DNA of 64,000 nucleotides, taken from positions 1,521,501 to 1,585,500 of the forward strand of contig JAXDDX010000059.1 of the NCBI GenBank assembly GCA_034670405.1, read 5' to 3'. The notes under the pieces are model-generated. The model saw only the letters and a list, made by a program, of their open reading frames with translations. It was not told where the DNA came from and made no database searches. Below, in pieces: positions 48,311 through 59,099 of the stretch; positions within the stretch are counted from its first letter, which is position 1, and every line of letters starts with the position of its first letter. A program made the translations under genes and the position numbers. Origin of the DNA: Hoplostethus atlanticus. Taxonomy: Eukaryota > Chordata > Actinopteri > Trachichthyiformes > Trachichthyidae.

Positions 48311-50219
48311 GTGCGTTGAACTTACATTAGTGCCATCTGTAATAAAGTAGATATCTTTGGACAGGTTCATCCTTACAACACACTTCCACTACTACTAATG
48401 GAAGAGATTCATGTACTCCTCTTGCAGTTCAGAGGGTTCTGTAGAATAATATCTTTGCACATGAATGAAAAGCTGCATGATTTGAAGGATTTGTAATGCG
48501 ACATAATTTGGCTGAGCATCAGCCTTAATATTTTACTTGCTTAATCAAACTGCAAGAAAGGGTAATGCACACTACTAATTGGATTGCATCGTTTAATTCA
48601 ATAATGAACAAGCAGGGAAAAAAACAAACAAATGAGCTCTCCTATTCATTTATGCAATTAATTCCAAATCATATTGTACGTGTCAGTACATGGGGACTCA
48701 GTAGTACTATATTAAAAAGCCTGCACTTAAAGCCCCTGTAAGCCACACTGCAATAAAGTAGCATTAAAAAAACATTTCCTACATATTAATACTTTCAATT
48801 GCTCAAAAATGGCCAATTCTCAAAGAGGTGATGCAACTGTGATGGGCTTACCCTGCTTTTTATCTATCTAGGTGTTATCTTTCAAGTATGCATCTAGAAC
48901 AGGACCACAGTGAAATGTGTTTTATCTTAAACATTTATCTATCAGGTCTGACTTTGGGGCAGATAAGGTGATTAGCTACAGACAGTATTAATGTATATTT
49001 GAAAACACCATGCAGCAACATTAACGTTAATCAACATTGACAGTGATTCTCCACAGAGTGTCATTTGTAGGTTTGTGAAACATGTTTGAGGACCCACCAT
49101 GAAGCAGCATTAACACCTTAGGGTTTCAGTGCCATCAAGACATGGCTATGGAATATGTCACGATAAATCTATTATGCTTTATTATACTTTATTTAAGGCC
49201 ACACAGTCCAACATCAATCACACTTTCACGAGATTGCAAACAACGTTAATCACTAGAGACCTCATTCTGTATTTTTGAATTTTCATTGTCGCTGATCAGA
49301 TATAAAAGCAGAAGCATGGCTGTCTTGTTAAAGATACGAGCCATGGGCCGATCCTTACCATATCCTTCTCTACTGACACAGGTTCTCCTTGCCTTGTAGC
49401 CTTTCATACAATATGAACATGTTGCTATTGCTAATGATCCAGCAGTGGCACCATAGTACCGTGTCCCAATCCATCTTAGTGGTACAACATATAGCTGTCA
49501 GGCTTCTTCTGCCTAAAACTGTCAGGAAGTAAAAGGGATCTGGGCAGCCGGAAGCATCGTCCCTTGGGAACCAGGACATATGGTGTTGAGACTTGCTATT
49601 CCACAGTAAAGGAGTCCCACATGACCAGTTAAGTAGTAATGACAGTATGGAATAAATTGACAAGAGTCATATTTCCACAGGTGCTGTAGTAAATAAGTCC
49701 TACCCGTGTTTTCTGTGTTCATCAAAGAGTGGCATTCCTTTTTAAAATAAAATTGTATTTGTGTTGTTGCCACAGAACTTGCTTGGATAGAGTCATAGCA
49801 TGAGTTGGGGCTGCAGTGTTATGATGCTAAAGGCAAGTTCTTTCCTTCCAAAGGCTAATAAGAGCCTAATCACTTTTAGTACATCCTGATCTGGCAGGCC
49901 AACAAGCGTGCAAAAATCAGTGTTCCCATTAGAGCACGGAACATTGATTAAAGATTAAAATTAAGATGCACAACAGCACAGTGAAACCCAAGGACCATGG
50001 CATAAGAACATAAGTAGTTTAATGCACTGGAGCAATCGTTTACTCCAAGACGCTCAAAGTTTTGCTTTGCCAAAGTTCTCCGAGTGGTACTTTAATTTTT
50101 CTTGCTAATCGAGGCTAGTATTCCTTGTTCTGGATTACCATTACTAAGAGACTTGTTTAAAGCTACCACAATTGTTGTCCATAGTTTTAACCACAATTGT
50201 CTTGTTTTATTTGCTGCAG
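48311..50219. other. Non-coding sequence, no gene seen
   Basis: Unique AT-rich sequence. Two overlapping minus-strand frames at 49370-49773 show no domain. Confidence 0.5.
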
Positions 50220-50296
50220 TTTGTGGAAAACAGGAATGTCTTTCATGAGGCGTAACCAGACCAGACATGTCGGGGCCAGTTCAGTGCTGCAGAGAG
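50220..50296 (+). other. Candidate internal exon, 77 bases, unknown gene
   Basis: A pyrimidine-containing acceptor CTTGTTTTATTTGCTGCAG ends at 50219 and a strong donor AG/GTGAGC follows at 50297. The frame starting at the second base is open throughout and reads LWKTGMSFMRRNQTRHVGAS then SVLQR. The same frame continues open past the donor to a stop at about 50403. I do not recognise the protein. Good splice-like sites occur by chance in a window of this size, so this is only a candidate. Confidence 0.2.
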
Positions 50297-50946
50297 GTGA
50301 GCGGCTACTCAACTATCCTGGGTCCACTGATTACGATCAGCCAGCGTCAAGCAGCTCCCAGCAGATATCAGCGCATTATCGCAGGTTTAGTACAGCCTCT
50401 TAATCACACCAGGCATAGAAATCCATTACTCTCTGTCACTTTCGCCCCCAACCTCAGGCAGCTAGATCCCTATCTGCCATTTGAATGTTATGGTCGCTTT
50501 CTTTCCATCTTCCCTCCTGATTTTTTTTTTCCTCTTCCTTCCCACAAGACTTTTCTAAATGCTGCCATACTATTAACTTTTCTGCATTTGTTACATTCTG
50601 TGTGTTTCCATTTGTGTCTGGGCAGTAATCTCCCTGTATATCATCTCAACATTCTATCAGCTTCATCCTTCCGAAAGCATATTGTCCCCCCTGTCAACAA
50701 GATATATGGCATGCACTGCAGGCTTTCGGTTGGAGTTGAAGGGCTGATATTCTTTCCAGTGTCATGCCTTGAGATTGTACATATGTGATGTGACAACCAG
50801 ATTGCATAATTCTTCCTGAAAATAAATATTAACTTGATTGACAAAGTTGACTGACATTTCATTTTCAATTTTCCCTCTTGCTTGTTTTAGAAAAAAACAT
50901 ATAAATTTGAAAGAGCAGACAATCCTATAATTACTTAATTATTATC
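50297..50946. other. Non-coding sequence, no gene seen
   Basis: Contains the 173-codon plus-strand frame 50267-50788, rich in Leu/Phe/Pro/Ser because the underlying sequence is pyrimidine-rich (for example 50500-50560). No domain recognised; treated as chance. Confidence 0.5.
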
Positions 50947-51653
50947 ATGTCATGCTGTAAAGTTTGTGAACCTTACAGAGGGTGGCCATTATAAAGAAAT
51001 AACCTTATAAAATCTTAATGAAGATATCCCAAATAAATAATAAATAAATATTGATATACTTTCATTCAGTCTCAGTCTCTGGCATCTTCCTTGAGGGATT
51101 TTCACCCACTCCACCTTAAAGAACTCGGCCGATTCAGTGATGTTTGAGGGCATGACGTTCTGGACTAGAATTCTCTGGTATCACTGACAATTCATGGTTC
51201 CCTTGATGATGTCGCTTGACCGTAGGGATAAGGTTAATTTTGGACTCATCTGTCCAGAGAACAGACTTCCAGAAATATTCAGGTTTGTCCAGGTGGTCTC
51301 TGGCAAACTTAGGACGGGCAGTTTTGTTCTGACAGTAGAGGCAAATGTCATTTCTATTCAATGTTCTTCTTATTGTTGACGGATGCACAATGACATTAGA
51401 TGCAGCAATGGAGGCATGTAGATCCTGACACAGGACGCTTTGGGAGTCTTTTATCGTATGGGTTTTTACTTCTCCAAAGGGTCCTGTCGTGCTCCATTGA
51501 CAAACAGATGTCTGTAATCCTTCACTTGCCTACTTTCACCGTGGTGGCACGCACTACATCTCCTATACACAAATAAACTAAATTTAAAAAAAACCTAAAA
51601 ACTCAAAATTTATATAATTGCACAAGGGGTTCATCATCTTTCAAGCATGACTG
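50947..51653 (-). mobile_element. Tc1-like transposon, internally deleted
   Basis: The left end reads GTCATGCTGTAAAGTTTGTG AACC and the right end, on the minus strand, reads CAGTCATGCTTGAAAGATGATG AACCCC, an imperfect inverted repeat of the Tc1 type; the right end abuts TATATATA, consistent with TA insertion. The element is about 0.7 kb instead of the usual 1.2-1.6 kb because part of the transposase has been lost. Transposase remnants are described separately. Confidence 0.85.
51068..51450 (-). pseudogene. Tc1-like transposase remnant, frameshifted and internally deleted
   Basis: On the minus strand one frame gives VHPSTIRRTLNRN (helix-turn-helix end), then RPKFARDHLDKPEYFW and KSVLWTDESK, which contains the first catalytic Asp of the DDE domain in the usual WTDE(S/T)K context. 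After NLIPTVK the match shifts frame: IKGTMNC, then a stop, YQRILVQNVMPS, and directly afterwards VEWVKIPQGRCQRL, which corresponds to the extreme C-terminus (EEW-KIP---C--L). The segment with the second Asp (DNDPKHT region) and the Glu is missing, so the enzyme could not be active. Family recognition is firm. Confidence 0.85.
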
Positions 51654-53825
51654 TATATATATCAGATATGTGATAATTGTATAGAAAAGGATATTGATAT
51701 GGTTGCAGTTCCACTTAAAAAAACATTGAGCTTCAAAAAAGCATGTGGATATCACCAATATTTTTTGTTTATGCCTCTGTGCAGACTATTTTTGCTTATA
51801 GAAAAATCAATAGAGCTTGAGTTATCCATTCCAATGTGTGTTGGAAGAGAAAGCCAAAGGGGAGAGCGAGCGGTAGCAAAATCGATCCTGAGATATTGCC
51901 TTATTTAACAGGTGCCATAAATAGCAGCATTATGATGTTAACTATTGCTGAAGTTACCAAGAGGACAAGGAGAGGTCAGACAACATGTTACGTTCACTTT
52001 TTTTGCCTGCTCAAATTGATCCAATGTCTAATGTATCTAAGATATTATTTCCTGCCTAACGTCAATCCTGTATCCAGGTACATTCCTTTTTCAAAGTACT
52101 ATAATTTTATATTCCTGTAATATACACAACTGCTTAGAAAGTGAATACCTTATCAGAGTGTATCAGCACAACCTTGATCCGTTATGTTAAGTTCAGCTAC
52201 ATAATGCAGCATGGAATGGCCTTAATGTCCATTGTCATAATTTTTACAAGGCTGACAGGAAGTGCATACTGAAATGAATGTGCAAGCTAAATGAAGGAGA
52301 CATTTGTGACAGAATACTCAAAATGAATCAATGAGGACAATTAGGGGGAACACAAGTAGTTTACAGAAATGGGTCCATCAATAAGACTAATATACCATTT
52401 TCAAGGGAACGGACAGCACTAAATAGATTCCAGTAAGTAAATAACGTTGTAATCAAAGTGATTAATTGTCGGGCGGCGGGGGTGGGGGGGATGGGGTGGT
52501 TGTATACCCTCATCTTTGACTGCACAGTAACACTAATAGCAGAATTACATGTTGCATGAATGTACCATGAGAAGAGAAACCTTTTACAAAGTGCATGTAT
52601 TTTAACTATTTGTTTTAACTGTTTAATATTGAATTTAATATGAAATATCAAGGGTTGAAGCAGCAACACATACTGCTTTTCTTAGTAATTAGCTAGGGCC
52701 TCTATATCTAAGCTGTTACTGTGTGGCCACATTCCAGCAGCATCTGCTGAACCTGTATTGCCACCTTTAGTGTGCCCTACCACAAGTGAGCCTCAGATAT
52801 AACCTCCTCCAAATCCTTTTACCACCTCCCAAGCTTCCTCTGCATGTGAGCCGTCCTGGCACAACTACAGAGAAAAAAGGTCTTATCGCAAAATTTACTC
52901 ACATTACAGCTAGGTCTACTCACTATTCAAGGATAAATCTCACTCCCAGGGTCAGAACTTAAAAGAGTAAAAGGATTAAAAAGCAAATGATACCCAAGTA
53001 TGGGATCGTGAAATACATTTAAAACAAGTGAAAACCAGCTCACCTAGTTTCGTGCTTACCAGCTGTGAGTGTCTTGGCAAATACAAATATAACATTGAAA
53101 AATAAAATCACCAATAATAGCTCACTACTGCACCTTAACCAACGCTGCTGCTAGTGACAAAAGATTAAGCCCACTTACACCACAGAAGTCTAATAAACGA
53201 TGTGCAGTGTTTTCACCTACATATCCGTTGTTTCATTCAACATTTAAATGGTAGAGAACCCAATTTGAATAACAATGATCCAAGCCCCATCTTTCCATCA
53301 TGTACTATATTTCAAAACTTATGCACGATTACACCTTAACAAAAAGATGGACTGAATTCCATTGCTGCCTGAAATCAGAAAGTGGTCATTTTCATTGTGT
53401 GAGACCACTCTTCACTATTCATTCAGATTTTCCACCTATATTTCAACAATACATGGACAAACTAATCTTCCCTTTGAAAACAATGAAAACATATAAAAAA
53501 TATAGTCATACATCATAGTTGATACAAAAGAAATACTATTCAGGAAAGCATACCCATTTTTGAGTAAACACAATTGGGTTGGCACTAAAAAGTAAATGAT
53601 TTAGACGACATCATTGCAAATCACCAAAAAAAACGTGTTCCCAGCTGAATGTCTTTTACCACAGTGCCAGTGATGTTAAGAGGGGCAAGAACTCACTTCA
53701 GCTGGCTGTCAGCCTGACAGAGAAACAATACACTCCAATACACCCTTGCTTAGCACAACACAATACTCAGCAGTGGCAACTTTGAAAGCAAAGAAATCCT
53801 GACTACACTGGCCAGTTGAAACATT
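51654..53825. other. Non-coding sequence, no gene seen
   Basis: Unique AT-rich sequence. No recognised exon or repeat other than the G-rich motif listed separately. Confidence 0.5.
52471..52496 (+). other. G-quadruplex motif
   Basis: G runs of 3, 5, 7 and 4 with loops CGGC, T and AT (GGGCGGCGGGGGTGGGGGGG then ATGGGG). It fits the standard quadruplex pattern on the plus strand. It lies in otherwise AT-rich sequence. Confidence 0.85.
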
Positions 53826-53885
53826 ATGATTGAACTTCAATCTCAGATCTGTTCAATATGATTGAACTTCAATTTCAGATCTGTT
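53826..53885. repeat. Tandem duplication, 32-bp period
   Basis: ATGATTGAACTTCAAT(C/T)TCAGATCTGTT is present at 53826-53853 and 53858-53885, one base different. A single local duplication. Confidence 0.92.
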
Positions 53886-54164
53886 GCCACAGTCTTCTAA
53901 CAGGGGTGCTGAGGACTTGCAATCTTCGCTGCCTGCCGTTTTATGAATAGAAACTCTCTGATTTCAGCCACTGCTTTCACCGGTGCTGGCATACATCATT
54001 TCTAGTATATCTGCAGAACAGAAGACAAACCTACTCATGGTCACACGTTAGATTAATGAATGTGTTATTAAGCAATCTATGAGTTAATGATGAATTAAAC
54101 AGTAGGTTAACTTAACATATCAGTATTTGTAAATAAGTAGTAGATCATTAGTGGTTCTACTTCC
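53886..54164. other. Non-coding sequence, no gene seen
   Basis: AT-rich; 54045-54130 contains TTAATGAATG/GAGTTAATGATGAATTAA words of the kind found inside AT-rich fish MITEs, but no ends were found. Confidence 0.4.
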
Positions 54165-54207
54165 AGAATTTCCCCCCGGGGATCAATAAAGTATATATCT
54201 ATCGATC
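54165..54207 (+). repeat. LINE 3' tail fragment
   Basis: CAGAATTTCCCCCCGGGGAT followed by CAATAAAGTATATATCTATC is the characteristic 3' end of a fish non-LTR retrotransposon (GAATTTCCCC-GGGGAT-AATAAAGT then ATCT repeats). Only the tail is present. Confidence 0.75.
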
Positions 54208-55343
54208 TAGTAATGACATTAGTTAGAATTTTATATCTGATTCATAAGTGAAGAATACTTTTTTCTAGCCAAAATCGTTTGTACATTATTACCTAGATAC
54301 TCTTCTTTAAGAGCCCATAATGCTACCATTAGTTTTATACATTATCTGTTTAGCATGCACTAGAAATATCTTCATGCCTATGTAGGCCATGCTCAAATAT
54401 GAAGTGACCAATCATTTCTAGTTGATTTCCATATTTACCTATAAAACATCTGTGATGATCAGGCTAACATTTCATGCCATTTGCTGCTGGCTAGTCTAGA
54501 CCTACCAATAGTCTAAATCTGAGCCAGTTATATGTGCACAGGGCACAATGGCATCAATTCACTAAACCCTAATCTATGTCAAATCTATGTGGTATTTCTC
54601 ATTTTTAATGTAACACTGTCAGTCTGAGTTCCCCTAAAGATGCCACTGGGGTCCACTCAACCAAAGTGATGCATGGGCATTTTAATGTATTAGTATAACA
54701 TTTTTTCCACAAATGGTAACCTGATGTAGCTGAAGAAAAAAATACTGGCTAGTGAGTTCCCTACCAGTTGGGATCAAAACAGGAAGGTTACAACAGCAGA
54801 AAAAAACATTACATTTTTTTTTACATTTTGCTAGATTGCATACCATACACCATTTTTTTAAATTGAATTTGAGACCACAGAAACACATTTGACCTCCCTT
54901 ACCACAGGTATTTCAAACGTGTGCAGTTCAACAAGGACCAATGAAAATCATACAGCATCATCAGCACATGCCCTTCTGCCAAGCATAACAATTACTCTGG
55001 GTGTACTTGTGAGTTCAACCAAGATGTTCAAACAAGATGTTCATAAAACATGAACAGTATTCCCTAGAAAGGCTTTCCAAGTGGGCTGGTGGACAGTTTG
55101 TTACTGGCAAGCAGAGTTGTGCCTGTGTCTCAATGCTACTGTGTCCAAACATGAAAGAACTATGGGCTAAATCCATAACAAGCCTGTTTGTTTGGCCAAT
55201 GGGGTGTTACAAGTGAAAGATATAGAGGAGAGACAGAGCCGCTCGTCAAAAAAACGCTGATTGGTTGAGCAAGGGAGTGTAGCCGGTAGCATCAGGGGTT
55301 TGGCCAAGACCCAAAACAGAACTAAAACAAACGAAGAATAGCA
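54208..55343. other. Non-coding sequence, no gene seen
   Basis: Unique sequence to about 55140. From there to 55343 the sequence (CGCTCGTCAAAAAAACGCTG, ATTGGTTGAGC) may be part of the transposon fragment described next. Confidence 0.45.
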
Positions 55344-55398
55344 ATGGAGCAGTTTGAGGAGCGACTTTCAGATGAGGTCCGCAAAAAAAAAAGAAAAA
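55344..55398 (+). pseudogene. Possible N-terminal fragment of a transposon (MADF-like) gene
   Basis: From an ATG at 55344 with G at +4 the frame reads MEQFEERLSDEVRKKKRKT and then runs into the LTR. The spacing of hydrophobic and acidic residues (EERLS-EV) recalls the first helix of MADF/SANT-type accessory proteins in PIF/Harbinger elements. After the A-rich tract the LTR begins and no continuation was found beyond the LTR. This is a weak similarity over about 15 residues. Confidence 0.25.
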
Positions 55399-55403
55399 CA
55401 CAT

Positions 55404-56024
55404 TGTGGCGGACTGGGGGGAGGGAGGGTGGTAGGTTCGGCTGGACTCAGCGGCTGCGGCCAATTAAAGCTGAGTGCAGCCGGGCCTTTTTAACCTGTGG
55501 GTGAATGTGTGAGCGGAAGGGACGCGCCAGTGTGAGAGGCTGGCGGCGTGTATGCAGGAGCCGGCAGCGATCGGGAGGATCGAGGGCCGGCAGACTGGAG
55601 GAGCGGAGAGCGAGCCAGCAACAGTCGCGTCTGAGCGGGATCCGCGGCTGGAGTGCCGGGACGGAGGCGAGGGCGCGAGCTGCAGAGGACGGAGTGGGAG
55701 AGCGCGCGTCTCCCTCCGCGGCGACAACCGACGGAGGTCCCCGGGGGTGCAGTCGGGAGCCGCCTGCAAGAGCTGGTGACAGTCGGGGTTGGGGCGGGAT
55801 GCCCCTGAAAGCCTGGCAGGCTGGCCGGCTTTGGGGTTCCGCGGCTGACCCGCCGGGGAGGACTGAGGTGCGTCGGCGGAGGGAGACGGCGTTATCAGCT
55901 GCCGTCAACACAGGGGCCGGGTTTATTGGTGTTGGTGAATAAAACGGCCCTGCTGGCCAACTAACCCTCCTCATGCCTTGTGTCTCTGTCTGTCCGGACC
56001 CCGGTAATGTGGCACGTTGCCACA
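55404..56024 (+). mobile_element. Solo LTR, intact ends and 5-bp target duplication
   Basis: CACAT at 55399-55403 and again at 56025-56029 flank a 621-bp segment that begins TGTGGCGGAC and ends GTTGCCACA, so it has the TG...CA ends of an LTR with TGTGGC/GCCACA as a 6-bp terminal inverted repeat. An AATAAA signal at 55938-55943 lies about 80 bases before the 3' end and gives the plus orientation. The body is very GC- and CpG-rich. No primer binding site or gag/pol sequence follows or precedes, so the internal region has been lost by LTR-LTR recombination. A 5-bp duplication fits Ty3/gypsy-like and related LTR elements; the family is not determined. The 192-codon minus and 145-codon plus frames inside are products of base composition. 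Confidence 0.88.
55938..55943 (+). promoter_or_regulatory. Polyadenylation signal in LTR
   Basis: AATAAA inside GTTGGTGAATAAAACGGCCC, in the 3' part of the LTR. It sets the R/U5 boundary somewhere in the following 10-30 bases by analogy with other LTRs. Confidence 0.6.
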
Positions 56025-56029
56025 CACAT

Positions 56030-59000
56030 GTATGTGTATGTATTTCTATTAGTCTTTTTGGTTGTCAGATTTGGTTTTTGATTGGATGAATTGAATTGTG
56101 ATGTACCTTTTTTATTATTGTAATAATTAGAAATAAATTATATGATATTTCCGGTATAGATAGATAGAGAGATAGAGAGATAAAGATCTCGCTGTCTTTG
56201 CTCCTCTTCCATCTGAGATAGCTGCAGAGGCATAAGAAGAAGAGTGCTGTAGGTTACATGTGCCACACTGCAAATGTCACACAAATAGATGACTGTATAG
56301 TCTATCCAACAGAGAGATAGAGAAGGGTGTGAAAAGGAGGGGTCAACCATAGAATGATGGTGAAAACCAATACAACATGGCAAGACAGACAACAGCCTAC
56401 AATAGCATGTTTGGGAGAAGAAAATCGTGCATCAGAAGTTATCCATCCAAATTTTGCCTTCCAATATCAAAACCAGAAGGTCACTCTGGCCTTTTCATAT
56501 AGCAAGAAAACAACAGACCAGAAACCAACCAATTGCTATAGTCTGGAGTAATAGTTGCCTATGAGTATTGTTTTGAGAGGCTCATTCTACTAAAAGCACC
56601 TCAGAGGACTACCGTGACAATCCCTGAGGGCGATTTACTCACAACCTTTTGGTCACTTTTACTTTTTAAATCTAATCCACAGATCTGCAGTCCTACCAAT
56701 TAATAGCTCCAAGTAAAGTATCGGTGTATGTTTCGTAGAATTCCTCTCATTATTTTAGAGTTGTTTGTTCAGTTAGAGCAGAGTCCCTGGTAGCTAGAGC
56801 TCAACAGATGAGGTCTCTCTTTCTGAGCAGCTGTTGCAGGTTATTGATGACCTCATTAGAATGCTGCCTGCGGCACGACGGCTGACTTTGAGGGACTTTC
56901 CATATGCAACGGCACAAACCGTCACCGACGTCTTTGCCACTCACTCCTTGCCAAACACCATTTCCTAACAGCCTTTTCAGTTTCAGAAGTCAAAGGCGAG
57001 GCATTGCAACACACACAGAGGAGTGTGTGTGTGGATCCTAGAGCCGCTCCCAAAACCGGAGGCTTTTCGTTGCAAAGTCTGACTTGAGTGATTTTGAGGG
57101 ACTTCCAGTAAATAGCTTTGCAAGTTCATTGCATGCTGCATATTGATTCTGAACGCCTTCATTTAACACCGAGGTATACCCCAAAACCGTTTTTTTTTTT
57201 CATCCAATTCAACTAATAGGAGCTGTTGGAGTGCTCCCTCAGATTATGAATGATATCTCAGCTAACTGTTTGTGAGTTGGACTAATCAAAAATTGAATTC
57301 TAGTTTGAGTTATTCCAGTCACCTGGAAAGGTAATACGCCATCTCATTTATGCACAGCTACAGGTGCTGTCACTTTAACTTTTATATCTGCGACACTAGC
57401 TTGCATTGACAAAGCCTCATTGAGCAATAACACTGTAATTAAATATGACTTCTCATTTGGCCCATCTTACCAACACAGGCAACAAAGGACCACAAATGTA
57501 ATGCACAGTAGCAGATATAAATTACTATTTTCAGTGGCTACACATTAACATTTGTGTAGCATTGTGTGGCTATTAAAAGCAGACTACCACAACCAAAGTC
57601 AGCCATCAGCTGCCATAAATATTTACACCGAGATGCACATGTTTTAATAATGCATTTTACTGCTACATTAAGTGTTTGGCTTTGTTTACAACTGCATATT
57701 TGAAATGGATGTACCATTTAAAGGATTGCTGGTTAATGGTTAATGATTAATGGTTTACTGGTCTGAAACAGGAGTTACCCAGCCAAGCTCTTACACTTAA
57801 GCTACTCAAATAATTTAATCATGATTCAGATTGATCTCTGTTTTGAATGTGATGCAGACGTCCATAATCGATTGAATATTCAAGACAACACGCAAGATAA
57901 CACGTTTCCATTTGTCACCATCACAAGAGAATAGCACAGATGCTACCTTTCAGTGACATTCACAATTTTCTCAATATGTACTGATATGTGATACTAGGTT
58001 TTCATAGTGAGCCCACTGTATCCTGATACTGCCAACCTGCAAGCCCTTAGAGGTCCAAAGCAGCTGTTCTTTGACTTACACACCACATATTGGGTTAAAC
58101 AAAGCACCCAGCCATCTCTGGCAGGCCCACATGAGATGCCAAGAGACTATGCCAAGTCCCTCCAACTGTCACTTCCTTATTCAATATTAATGAGATGCTT
58201 ACACAAAACTATGCCACTACCCCCCAAGTTGCCAAACACTTTTGAGTAGGAAATGTTGTTTCCTTGGTGATATTATACTTTTCAAGGTTCTTATAGTGAG
58301 TGAGAGAGGGAGGAAGGTGACATGGCGGTTTTGGACTTCATCTGCAGGCTGCTCAAATTGGCCTTCACAGCCCATAAACTTTCCCCCAGCCAGCCAGACG
58401 CCCTCTAGCTCCTTCCCTATGGACAGGCCATATAAAGTCTTCTCATAAGAGAGAGAAAGAGAGAGACTGTCCTGCTTCCATCACTAAAGAGTATCCATGT
58501 TATACCGAGGATCCAAAGAGAACATGTGCAAAAACCTGCTCTTCACAATAGTACACTGAAAAGGTAGACAGTAAACACAGATGTAAAGGAAAGCCTTGCC
58601 AATCTGGGATGTCTATTGATAGCCAAGCCTGAATACGTACTTCAGCTCCCAACTGCAAAAGCAGTACAGAGAAGCCAGCACAAACCCATCCACCCATAAT
58701 GGTCAAGGCTAAGTCAAACCATTATTGGTAAGCATAGTCTTTGTACAATCTTGATATTTTATCTTACCAACCACTTGTTTGTTGTAAGTAATTTTAGGGA
58801 GGTTTACATGAAAGTATACTACTGGATGTAGTGGCTGCTCCCCAACCCGGTGGATGGATATGTAGGGATAGTTTGATAGAGAATAACAAATCATCTGCTC
58901 GTGAACCTCTTCCCCCTGTGGAACAGAACAGAGTCTGGTCCTGGGTGAACATCAAACAGCCTTGCTGTAGGCAGCAAGCAACCTTGGGATAAAACACTGA

Positions 59001-59099
59001 CAGTATCTCCTCAGGTAGAAATGAGCAAAGAGATCAGAAGCTCCTGTTTGATGGTGCGCAAAACCTGCCTTGCACAACAAATCTGAACCTCAAGAAACA
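56030..59099. other. Non-coding sequence, no gene seen; candidate conserved blocks
   Basis: No gene seen. A GATA/GAGATA simple run lies at about 56158-56185. The stretches at about 56850-57010 (CATTAGAATGCTGCCTGCGG, CTTTCCATATGCAACGGCAC) and 57540-57720 (TGCCATAAATATTTACACCG, TTTTAATAATGCATTTTACT) resemble conserved non-coding elements by composition. ACACACAC-(6)-GTGTGTGT at 57009-57030 is a minor inverted repeat. A GA-rich run is at 58449-58469. Confidence 0.45.

Noticed and set aside
50267-50788. 173-codon plus-strand frame as a gene
   Set aside because: Leu/Phe/Pro-rich from pyrimidine-rich DNA, no domain, no promoter or splice support.
55404-56024. CpG-island promoter of a host gene
   Set aside because: TG...CA ends, 5-bp duplication and AATAAA show an LTR; no exon follows it.
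55447-56025. 192-codon minus-strand frame and 145-codon plus-strand frame as genes
   Set aside because: Both lie in the GC-rich solo LTR; Arg/Pro/Ala/Ser-rich composition follows from base content and no domain is present.
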